Source: Ettlia oleoabundans (lineage: Eukaryota; Chlorophyta; Chlorophyceae; Chlamydomonadales). Taken from it: a stretch of DNA of 33,612 bases. Below, piece after piece: positions 1-9,252 of the stretch (positions are counted from its first letter, which is position 1; each line of letters opens with the position of its first letter). The notes beneath the pieces were generated by a model. The model searched no databases. It was not told the origin of the DNA and worked only from the letters and a program-made list of their open reading frames with translations. The DNA lies in assembly GCA_019693395.1 (NCBI GenBank), contig JAAMXP010003573.1, positions 1-33,612 of the forward strand. The letters are read 5' to 3'. Position numbers and translations under genes: made by a program.

Positions 1-45
1 CCCACCCACCCACATGTGTCCTTCCCACCATGCATGTGCATGCAG

Positions 46-1006
46 GTCCGCTCTTATTACCTCGACCTCAACCTGGTGGGCGACTACTGGGGCTGGTACA
101 ACTCCCGCTCCTACCACCACACCGGCATGGTCAGCATGTGGTACGCCATGCGCGAGGCTCTTGCTATTGTGGCTGAGGAGGGGCTGGACGCCATGTGGGC
201 GCGGCACGAGCAGGTGCACAAGGCCATGTGGGAGGGGCTGCGCGGCATGGGGCTGGAGCCTTTCGTGCAGGACCCCAAGGACAGGCTGGTGACCGTCAAC
301 ACCATCAAGGCAAGTAAACATACAGGGGATCGCGGGCCAGCAACATAGCGCTTCACGTATAGCACTGGCAAATTGTTATCGCAGCCCATTACTGCATCAC
401 CCCGCAGGGCAATCAATTCTGTCACTGTTATTGATTTTTGTGTTACTGGTTGTTTGAGAAGCGGCTGCTTCCACTCATCTGCACCAGTCCAGTTGGCTAA
501 ATCTGTGTCGTCCAGCCTTGCTGACCTCAACCGATCCCACCCCTGCCATGCCATTCGCCCCTTCATCACTGTCCTTGCCTTGCCCCTCTCCTGCTGGCAC
601 TTGTCGCTGCTACCCGCAGGTGCCTGAGGGTGTGGATTGGGCTGCCGTGTGCAAGAACGCGATGGACAAGTACAACGTGGAGATTGCGGGCGGGCTGGGC
701 CCCACCGCCGGCAAGATCTGGCGCATCGGCCTCATGGGTGAGAGCAGACGGCCCCTCAGCATTCTCTGCCCAGCTTGGCTCTCGAGATGCGCCTGCCTGC
801 GGCCAATGTAACGCACAGCGCCAGAAGCCCGTTCCCCCTGCTTGCCTCTGGATTTGGCGATTGGCGTTATTGAAAGGTTTACTCAACCCGCTGTTTTCGC
901 TGGTTATTGCTGCCTTACAGGCTACAACGCCAAGCCGGCCAACGTGGAGCTGGTGCTGGCTGCCTTCAGGGACGGCCTTACGCAGCAGGGCTTCCTCAAG
1001 GCGTAA
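46..1006 (+). CDS. AGXT: Alanine/serine-glyoxylate aminotransferase, AGXT type (5' partial)
   Basis: This is the C-terminal part of a class V, PLP-dependent aminotransferase that moves an amino group from alanine or serine to glyoxylate, a photorespiratory step in peroxisomes or mitochondria. Three exons are visible: 46-309, 620-737 and 921-1006 (TAA). The first starts after a GCAG acceptor, so the N-terminus and the PLP lysine lie left of the window. Family marks are YHHT (substrate region), GGLGPTAGK and WRIGLMG, whose Arg corresponds to the substrate-carboxylate Arg of human AGXT. The match is closer to animal-type AGXT than to Arabidopsis AGT1 in the GGLGP region. The first intron has a GC donor (AAG|GCAAGT). 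The C-terminus, GFLKA, is not a canonical peroxisomal PTS1. No TGTAA is seen soon after the stop. Family assignment is firm; location is not. Confidence 0.9.
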
Positions 1007-2011
1007 GGGCATGGAGCTGTAGCACTGGAAAGCCTTGCGGTCTGGACATTCAGTGTGCGGCAGCCCGGCTGGCCTCAGGCAAACCGTGCAGCAGCAGCCT
1101 GTCGGCCGTCGTTAGTGGGCCTGCTATCCTGTACAATCGAAAGCCTTGGCTCCCCAGCCGTAACCAGTCCTGGCATTCGGCCTTGCTAGGCGGCGCATGT
1201 CCAACCCTGCCCCCCTGTTTAGCCGTGGCTGAGCCACGGAGAAGCAGCTGGCAAGGACGTCCCCTCCCTCCTCCCCTCGGGCACAGTGCGATGCTTCTAC
1301 ATACCTTCTCACTTGCCATTATTGTCTCTAAGGTATCTGATCCATTCTTTGTTGCTCCGAACTGCATGCATTTATAGATTCCTGCTATGTCAAGGGCGTC
1401 ACATTGTGTCAGTTCCTACGGCCGCTTACTCTCTTGCTCATTTACTTTGCCTGTTTTGAGGCCAATATCCTCTTGCTTGTTACAAAAATAGGGCAGGATG
1501 TTCAACTGGGAGGAAGGCTGCGGGAGCAAAGCAGATGTGCCGGTGCTCAGGTAAAACTGTGACAAGCAGATGGGCAGAAGCGTGCGCTGGGGAATAAAAT
1601 CATGTCGGGGTGTACCCGAAGCGATGACATCCATCATAAAAATTGGAAGCCTTGCAGCGGCGCATCAGCGCCTGCGCTCAATGCCAATAAAACAAAAGGT
1701 TAAGCGAGGGGAGGCAGAGAATGGCAGGAAAAGTACACTCGAAGGAGAGCACACAACAGGAGGTACTGGTTGCTAGATGTTGCAAGCATGGTGTCCACCA
1801 GGCCAACAAGGAAAACGGAGTTCAATGTGACGAGGATGCAAGAAGCAGCCTGTGCAGGCAGCACCGTTTTCTCTGTGATGCAACGATTAAATGTTTGCCT
1901 GAAAGCCGGCCACGCCTCTTGGCGGGCCGCTGCCACGAATGCCAGCGTTGCCGTAAACTCCGCGTCCTGCAAAGTATGACAGCTTGCAGCGCCAGCTCAT
2001 CGCCAGGCAGC
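1007..2011. other. Convergent intergenic region
   Basis: This 1-kb stretch lies between the stop codons of the aminotransferase (+) and the mitochondrial carrier (-), so it should hold both 3' untranslated regions. Open frames here are short, lack family similarity and show no splice-consistent extension. AATAAA occurs at 1593-1598 and 1685-1690 on the plus strand, but green algae mainly use TGTAA. I see no RNA gene or repeat in it. Confidence 0.6.
1480..1484 (-). terminator. Candidate poly(A) signal of the carrier gene
   Basis: TTACA on the plus strand reads TGTAA on the minus strand, about 530 nt beyond the carrier stop codon. TGTAA is the usual green-algal polyadenylation signal. The long 3' UTR this implies makes the call tentative. 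Confidence 0.35.
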
Positions 2012-4462
2012 TCAATTCGCCAGCAACTGGCTGACCTTATCCACCGTAAAGAGCATGACGCCGTTTGCAGGTGCAGCACGCATGATGCAGGGTGAGAAGC
2101 CGCGGTAGAAGCGAGACAGGCCACCCTCAGCCCACAGCGCCTGCACAGTTGAAAAGAGCACAGGACAAGCTTTAATCGATGGCGGATAATTCAGCACACG
2201 CAGCAGATTGGTGCAAACATCTGCCACATTACAACTTTGCTCAGCTTGCGCACCCGTGCTGTGGTAGGGATGTTGGGGTACTTGCGCTGTGCAGGGTCGA
2301 TTGAGTCAGTCATCATGGCGCTCTTGATCACGTCCACTGCAGGCACACAGCATGGCACATGTTGGCCAAAGCGGGATGAAAGACAGCGCTAACACCGCGG
2401 GCAGCCAGGTGGTTGGGGCGCGCTAAGCGCGCCTGCGAAACAGGCCGTGGACTGATGGCTTTGCTATTGCAAATGGGCAGGCAGGTAGCGACTGCATCCC
2501 ACAATGAACCACCCACCTGGGAAGATTGCCAGCCAATAGAGGATGCCGCCAGTGCCGCCCGCCGCCAGCACCACAGACGCCGGCAGGTCCTTGACTTCAC
2601 ACCCCTTCATCGCGGCCACCTTCTGCTTCATCACCTCAAAAGACCCCAGGTAGATGGCGTTGGCGGGAGCATTGCGCAGCAGCGTGGCAGACAGGCCCTG
2701 AAAGGGGCCACGCACGCCGCTGTGCCGCAGCGTCGACTTGACGCAGTCAAACACGCTAGTGTACGGAGCTGCGCCAGAGGAGGAGATAGAGACAAGAACG
2801 GGTCAGAATGAGGGTGCATACCCAGAAGAGGCAAACTGTCGCCGTGTTGTTGGCTGGTGCGGATAGAACATGACAGTGGCATATACTAAATTGGAGCATC
2901 CCGGGGTCCTGGCGCAGGCGCTGTGTCTCAATTGCTGTTTTGCCTCTATAACCTCATGTCTCACCAATCTCCTTCCAGCCACTCCGCCCCTTCCAAGAAG
3001 GCCATCTAAGCAAGCCGCAACAAGTGCAGAGCTTATAACCGCATGCCAGCGCAACACAGCGGCGAAAAAAAGAACAGCGCAACCCAGCCACCCCAGCCAG
3101 CGCAGCGCACTCACGTTTGTACGAGGGATCTGACTTGGCTCGCACCGTCTGGACCTGGATCTGGCTCTTGTAGAAATCAATAGGCGACTCGGTGAAGGCG
3201 GCGGCTGCTCCCGTGATGAAGCCGGCCTTGTAAAAATCGGCGGTGTTGAGGCTGCGGGTGGTGCCATCGGGGTTGGTGGCTAGCCAGCGCTTTGAGGCAC
3301 CAAAGGCGCTGAACAGGGTTGCACGGAAGAACATCTGCAAGCAATGGTGCAGGGTGGCAGGAGACCAATCAATATCAAACAAGCGAAGCTAACGCGGGGT
3401 GAATCTGGCAGGAATGCACGCCCCAAACCACAGCAGGGACAAGTGTAAAGAGATCTTTTTGTGGACCTGTAGGTTGAAATGGCATTCAAGGTAAGAGAAA
3501 TGTATGTGCCTGCTGGATCTTGTATTTGACGAACTGAAACACCAACCAGCCTGTTGTCCTGCCCCACCTGGCCCGCCAGCGGTGAGGTCACTCCCTTGTA
3601 GAGCCCTGGCACGCCTTCCCACTGCAGCGTCTTCTTCACGCAGTCAATGGCGCCGCCTGCGTGATAACGGAGGGGAATAGTGAAGCGCATGGGCGCATTT
3701 GAGCTTACTGGAATACAGGCATGGCAGGGGCACCGCCATCGACCTGCATCTACTTGTACGGCACGTCCGTGGGCAGCCTCCCTCAACCAGACTCGCCCAA
3801 CCAGCTTGCTTGCTTGCAGAGTGTCGCGACAAATGTTCCACATACTCTTGCTGCTGCGCATGTTAGCACAGAGGGCAGCAGCCACAGCCGCCCAGCAGAC
3901 TCACTGTAGATTGGGTTGACGCTGGGCTGTGTCTGCAGCCGCACTTTAACTGTGTCTGCAATGAAGCATTGGTATGGAGAAGTTGAGCAATAGCAAAGGG
4001 TGAGCAATGCATGGGGAGTGACGCATGTGGGAGATACGGGCAACAGAGAGATCCACTGGAGGCCGTATCAAAATGCTTGCAGGCGACCAGCAGAGGGTTG
4101 CGGGCAAAGAGTATGTTCAGTATGGACACTGAGCGGTGGTTGCTCACCAAAGGGATGTCCCACCATGGTCACTGCGATGCCGCCTGCAGGGACAGCAGAA
4201 CATGTGTGGTGAGACGACTGCTAAATCTGGTGCGGAGTGCGCCATGCAAGAAGTCGTGCACGGATAGTTGCTATGGTACTGGGAAACATGTAGCATGATG
4301 TGTGACCTGACATCGTCCTTACGTCTCCATGCGCAACTGCACATCATACTCACCAACAGTGCCTGCAAAGCTGTCCTTTGCAAACCGCACAAGGCCGCTG
4401 CTAGGCGGTGCCGGCGCCAGCGTGGGCTGGGCAGATACTGCCGGCATCTGCACTTCCTCCAT
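2012..4462 (-). CDS. Mitochondrial carrier protein (SLC25 family)
   Basis: This is a solute carrier of the mitochondrial inner membrane, 322 aa, near the usual family length of about 300. Exons in transcript order are 4462-4354, 4183-4148, 3955-3905, 3656-3568, 3334-3115, 2768-2517, 2336-2254 and 2140-2012; every phase closes. The three-fold repeat is plain, with the signature P-x-[DE]-x-x-[KR] as PFDTVK (47-52), PIDFYK (146-151) and PVDVIK (252-257), each starting a repeat of about 100 aa with two membrane helices. Glycine-rich helix starts such as FAGTVGGIAV and the end motif FYRGFSPCIMRAAPANG are typical. The third repeat resembles acylcarnitine/basic amino acid carriers, but the substrate cannot be fixed from sequence. 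The start is the first ATG in frame with exon 1. The last intron has a weak donor (CGG|GTGCGC). It shares a promoter region with the RraA-like gene. Confidence 0.9.
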
Positions 4463-4861
4463 TGCCGCCCTCCTGCTGGTGTGAACCGCTGATAATCGGC
4501 CAAAACACGGAGCCCTGCTTGCCAAAGCGCGAGGTGGTAGTGAAGAGCAAAGACCAACGCCTGAAGGAATGTGCAGCGAAACACCGATACAAGGAGTAGA
4601 TCGAAACGAAGTAACGTTACTGTAGGAGCATGCGCCGTCTGGGGCGCTGAAGTCACCCATGGGCTGAGGCGCGCAGCAGTCACAGCACGCATGGTGAAAG
4701 TAGAGGGTTCGCGATGGATTCACTGGCAAACGATTGATTCGTATTTCCAGGTAGCCTCAGTGCACAGTGGGCCACCCTGCTTGCTGTGTCTTGCTGGCAC
4801 CAGGGTTGTGAACAGCTCATCGCCCTTGCGAACCTCCCGTCAAGTAGACAAGGAGGCCACC
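4463..4861. promoter_or_regulatory. Shared divergent promoter region (carrier / RraA-like)
   Basis: Only 399 bp separate the start codons of the carrier (-) and the RraA-like gene (+), so both promoters and 5' UTRs must lie here. No clear TATA box is visible on either strand. The short spacing suggests a bidirectional promoter; that is inference. Confidence 0.55.
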
Positions 4862-6607
4862 ATGCTGGCTAGAGCCTCTCAAACCGCCATGCAGCGTTGC
4901 CTGGCTGCCGCTGCCAGCTGCCGTGGTGCAAGCAGGGGGCTGGCAGGAGCGGCGGGGCCCGCTAGCAACCAGTATCCGCCCCCTGACCCCTCTCGCCTGG
5001 GCACTGCCGACCTCTGTGACGTGCACCACCCAGAGCCTGTGGATGTTGTGTCGCAGCCCAAGATCCAGATCATGCAGGTGGCGGATGACAACTTTGAATG
5101 CTTCGCTTGGAACCTTCCTGCTGAAGGAGCTGATGTGCCCCGCCCCCAGAGCTCCCTCCAAGGAATGGAACTGTTTGCAGAGTTGTGCTGTGGTTGTTGC
5201 TGTCAGTGGCATGCCTAGCTGAATCAGAACACCATGCGGTGTACACCCAGCCTGCAGTAGCTGAGCAGCACCGCGCATGTGCCAACCTGCATCACGTCAT
5301 GTGCAGCCGCTGTTCAGGGACTACGGTGGGCACCTGCGCTTCCGCGGCAAGGCAGCCACCGTCAAGTGCTTTGAAGTGAGTAAAGAGACATGCTACTACT
5401 GGCATGTGGGGCTGCTCTTAGCTGCAACTGCAGCTTGGAAGGGGGGTGGGTGGGGCACGTATATCCGTCCATAGTCACCTGCCATGCTGCTGCCATGGAC
5501 AGATGCCCTGTCGTCAACCGGTGGTGGTGTCATGGCAGCCTGGCCGCACCAGTCCGCACATTCGTGACTTTTAAGCAGGCGCCCGGCTGGTTGGTTCCTG
5601 GCCTTTGTGGCTTCAGGCTGCTCTTACTACTCACTGCAAACCCCTGCTCACATAAACTTTGGTCGTCATGCATGTTGCAGGCCAACCCGCTTGTGCGTGC
5701 CGCATTGGAGGAGAAGGGCGCGGGGCGGGTGCTGGTTGTTGATGGTGGCGCCAGCATGCGGTGAGTGGCGCCAAGGGGCATCTACCGACTGCTGATGGTG
5801 ATGCCTTAGTACGCCATATCTGCTCAAGACTGGTTGGCTACTCCTTTGTAAATCGGCTGTCCTGGGACCCTGCGTTGTCTGCGCATCAGAGGGCGTAAAA
5901 AACCGGCCAGCACCTGCCTAGCGTTGATCCATGCACCACCCATTCACGCGCTGCACTCATCTCCATGCTGGGGTGCACAGGTGTGCTCTGCTGGGTGACA
6001 ACATCGCTGAGATGGCGCACAAGAACGGGTGGAGCGGCATTATCATCAACGGCTGCATACGCGACAGTGAGGTAGAGCCTGCTCACATGCCTAGCTGCCC
6101 AAAATGCTTGGATACTTGACGGCGCCTGCTGACCTGCCTACCCAGTATTTGCTGCAAGCGCCAAACTTCCATCTATACCTTTGAACCACCTGCCCCCCAT
6201 CCGCCTGGTAATTTGGGCCCACCCCTGCACCTGTGCCTTGCTGCAGGACATTGGCAAGATGCCTCTAGGTGTGAAGGCACTCAACACTTACCCGCTCAAG
6301 TCTGCCAAGCGCGACAAGGGCCTGCGTAATGTGCCCATCAGCTTTGCGGGGGTCACCGTCAAGCCAGGCGACTGGGTCTATGCTGATAAGGCAAGCTGGT
6401 CAGGCTGGCTGCCTGTGCTTGAGTCGCCACTCATGCAGGCGGCGACGACTGGATGGTTGGCTGCCAACTGACGTGAGGGAACTTGTGGCCGGCACTTGGT
6501 GTTTACTGGAACGCTGGGGTACGCCCAGCATCCCCATTCGGGTCTGTTGTTGTTCGCTTGCCATGCAGGATGGCATCATTGTTGCGCCTGAGGAGCTTTC
6601 ACTTTAA
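4862..6607 (+). CDS. RraA-like aldolase (HMG/oxaloacetate type) with putative mitochondrial presequence
   Basis: The product is 212 aa from six exons: 4862-5077, 5307-5375, 5681-5760, 5981-6071, 6247-6390 and 6569-6607 (TAA). The RraA fold family includes bacterial inhibitors of RNase E and metal-dependent 4-hydroxy-4-methyl-2-oxoglutarate/oxaloacetate aldolases. The core begins at TADLCDVH (about residue 47). It continues with [19 protein letters not shown] and the motif NGCIRD, where Arg149 and Asp150 correspond to the active-site Arg/Asp of the aldolases, and ends with [13 protein letters not shown]. About 45 residues before the core are rich in Ala, Arg and Ser and lack acidic residues, like a mitochondrial targeting peptide. 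Plants are thought to keep RraA-like proteins mainly without such an extension. The last intron uses a GC donor (AAG|GCAAGC). The family is sure; whether it works as aldolase or RNase regulator is open. Confidence 0.88.
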
Positions 6608-6782
6608 GTAGCATTGGCAACACTTCTTGAGGCAATATTAAAGCTCTGCTTCTTTTTGCAATGTACCGTGTGTTTGCTATCTTCCAGCATTTCCTCCACC
6701 TGAGCTGCGCCGTCCTAACACCCCGTTGGGCAGCTCCAGTACCGTGAGACTATAAGCGACTGTATATGTGTCCTCATTGTCT

Positions 6783-6787
6783 TGTAA
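6783..6787 (+). terminator. Candidate poly(A) signal of the RraA-like gene
   Basis: TGTAA lies 176 nt after the RraA-like stop codon, in an AT-richer stretch. Confidence 0.5.
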
Positions 6788-6834
6788 ATTAGCAAGCAGC
6801 TCATATGGGGGAGCCTAGCAAAGAGTTGTACTCA

Positions 6835-6860
6835 TAGTAGTAGTAGTATTAGTAGCAGTA
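6835..6860 (+). repeat. Imperfect TAG trinucleotide repeat
   Basis: Eight or nine units of TAG, with single-base changes (TAT, CAG), lie just after the RraA poly(A) signal. A short second run follows near 6867-6875. It is non-coding and is a simple microsatellite. Confidence 0.7.
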
Positions 6861-6912
6861 ACCTAAAGTAGTAGTTTAAACCAGCTTACTGCCAGACAGG
6901 TATTTGCCGCTA

Positions 6913-6920
6913 TGACGTCA
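6913..6920 (+). promoter_or_regulatory. Palindromic CRE-like site TGACGTCA
   Basis: A perfect 8-bp palindrome TGACGTCA, the classic binding site of bZIP (CREB/TGA-type) factors, sits 124 bp before the ATG of the first F-box copy. An 8-mer can occur by chance, and the downstream gene appears broken. Confidence 0.35.
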
Positions 6921-7043
6921 GACGCTGGTGCCGACCCCGCCACAGCGTGCGCAGCACTTTCAAGTCGCTCGCACGACTCGAAATGACTGCAGTGCGTCCC
7001 GGCTCAACGCGAGTTTTAGGGACTAACTGACAAAGGAAGGGAG

Positions 7044-8736
7044 ATGGCGCCCCAGTGTGCTGTTGGCATCATGTTCAACTCGCTGCCCGACGATGTGATC
7101 GTGAAGGTATTCTCGTGCTTGCCTTTCGACCAGAGGTGCGCTGATCGAGGATCACTGCGGGTTTATCGCAGGCGTCACAACAACGTCCATTATGCCGACT
7201 GGCTGGGTTTGGTTGGCGGCACCTACAGGTTGATACAGTATCAATACTGTGGCGCTTTGATGTGCATACAGTTGCGTCCTTGTTTGCAACACAATGCTTC
7301 TGGCGGCAATGGTTATAGTGCAGCCACCAAACTGTGCCCCTTGTATGCCGACGGTGGCAGGAGTTGGTGCACGCCCAACATCTACTCAGCACAGTCAAGT
7401 GTAACGTCACCTTTGCGCACCAGCCCCTGCAAAGGTTACAAAGCCTTCTCTCAGTGTTTCCTGCGGCGAGCAGCTCAACATTTGCAGCAATTCGATCTGA
7501 CAACACGGTTACCAGACAGCACGCAGGACAGGCCGGTGGAGCAGGCAGTTGTCATGATGCTGGCGGCGTGCGCTGTGCATGGCAGGCTGACGGACCTGCA
7601 GCTGTTCAACGCGCCGCTCCAGGGTGGCCTTAACTGCTTGGCAGCAGTGCACAGCCTGCAGACTCTGCACATCGAGTTTGCATACGGCGGAGGGGTGCTG
7701 GACACGTCACTCACTCCGCTGTCGGCTCTCAAAGAGCTGTGGCTGGGAAATGCCAATTTGCAGCTTTGTCCAACAGCCAGCCTGCCGTCTTCCCTGACCA
7801 ACCTGCACATGCAGGGTTTCTTAGGCTGTGTGGAGACCCTGCCATGGCAGGTAGGCTGGGTGCAATTTAGGGCTGGGTCACGGTAGGTGGTTTTGGTTTG
7901 TGCTACACTACAGCTTCCACCCTGTCCTGGGCCACATATCGTCCCCCGCCTAAAGCAGCACACAGAAAGGCACCTGTTGAGGCATGCATGCTGCACATGT
8001 TCTGCCGTTCCTCCTGCCGTTCCTCCACGGCCCTTCCTCAGCTCAAGAGCTTGGGCCTGGGTTTGGCATCTATTCTCAGCTCAGGCTACTCCGAGCTCAC
8101 CAACCTTTCTGGGCTTACGCGACTTAAGCTTAAGAACTGTCTCCACCTGCCAGCCTGTCTGTCCCAGCTGACCGGCCTGGAGGCACTGGTTCTTGATGAC
8201 GGCGCAGGCCGCATTGCTGAGATTCATCCACCCGACAGCCCGCCAGCATTGTGCTGGAGGCCCTACCACGGCTTACGCGCCTGACATCGCTGGCGCTAGA
8301 TGCGCTGCCCAGCATGCCAGGACCTCCCATTCAGCTGGCAGGCCTGCCTCGGCAGCGCAGCTTCTTCTGGCTGGATGTCATGGACCAGCAGCCTGGCAGG
8401 TGCTTGCCAGGTGGTGTCTGGCTGCATGAGCTACACACCTTAGTAGCACCCTTAGCGGTGCTTGCTGAGAGCTGTTCCGCACTGGCCGCAGCCAGCAGGC
8501 TGGAGCGCCTGGGCGTTTCTCTGGGGCAGGACGGTCGGCTATCTTTACTTCATGGCATTCTAGGGTTTGCAGCCAGCCATCCCTCCCTTACCCAACTGGT
8601 GTTTGAAGACGAGGAGGAAGTTCAGGGCAGCAATCTGAATGTGATCTTGACGGCGCAACGCAAAAACCCAAGCCTGCAAATTGAAAGCTGCGTGTCCATG
8701 TTTACTGCAAGTAGCCCCTTGTTCCAAGCTTTCTAG
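7044..8736 (+). pseudogene. F-box/leucine-rich-repeat protein, copy 1, frame-disrupted
   Basis: An F-box protein is the substrate adaptor of an SCF ubiquitin ligase; the F-box binds Skp1 and the repeats bind targets. Exon 1 (7044-7135) encodes the first half of the F-box (NSLPDDVIVKVFSCL). Exon 2 (7324-7850) continues it with TVPLVCRRWQELVH and then degenerate leucine-rich repeats such as LKELWLGN. Exon 3 (8042-8736, TAG) carries more repeats. Two frameshifts break the frame when aligned with copy 2. One is a net loss of 2 bases between about 7418 and 7447. The other is a 1-base loss near 8245-8250, between the IHPPDSPP segment and LEALPRLTRL. Together they are minus 3, so only the stretch between them is misread. 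Intron 2 appears to have lost the acceptor used by copy 2 and may use one 18 nt downstream. No introns small enough to hide these shifts are plausible. Confidence 0.65.
8002..8025 (+). repeat. Perfect 12-bp tandem duplication in intron 2 of F-box copy 1
   Basis: CTGCCGTTCCTC occurs twice head to tail, immediately before the intron 2 acceptor region. Copy 2 lacks it. The acceptor AG that copy 2 uses (ATGCAG|GTAACA) has no counterpart here. Confidence 0.8.
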
Positions 8737-9252
8737 GCACCCACTCGTTGTTGGCACCCTGCTTTCCGTCTCCCTGTAGAAAGTTGAGTATTGCTGCCGT
8801 GCCTCCCATGCCAAACCGCTTGCTGCATCGCGTATATGTGTGTGTTCGCTTCCCTTGGCTTGAGTTGTTTGTTACCTCGTTCATGCGCATTACTTAAGAT
8901 TGATAACAACACCAAGTAACGCATGACTGCCAAGGTAGGACAACAGGTTTATGGCCCCACACTGTATGAATCGCGTACTGCCTGGAAGTCCCACGACAGT
9001 GTGCGCTGTGCAAATGTGGTGCTGCTAGGGGGAGGGCATGTCACGAGGGTGCTAACATCACAGGGCAAGAGGTGGCGGTGGAGTATCAAAAGAGGAGTAG
9101 GAGCCCTGTGAGCACACATTGCATCAAATTGCATGGCGTACTTTGTGCCACCGCCACGCTGGAAACATGCCCCGCACATTTAAACCTCTGCTGTTTGTAG
9201 CAATGTTTGGCGCTCTTTGTAAACTCTACTGAACTTGTCCTTGAAAAGTGGA
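8737..9252. other. Spacer between the F-box copies
   Basis: This 516-bp stretch holds the 3' UTR of copy 1 and any promoter of copy 2. TGTAA at 9218-9222 is a possible poly(A) signal of copy 1, but it lies only 31 bp before the ATG of copy 2. That leaves little room for an independent promoter downstream of it. No gene is visible. Confidence 0.45.

Noticed and set aside
1593..1690. AATAAA hexamers as poly(A) signals of the aminotransferase
   Set aside because: They lie 590-680 nt past the stop, and green algae rarely depend on AATAAA. Nothing else supports them.
7334..7633. Reading past the copy 1 F-box in the same frame as a real C-terminus
   Set aside because: After the F-box this frame loses all similarity to copy 2, while another frame regains it at once, so the extension is frameshifted noise.
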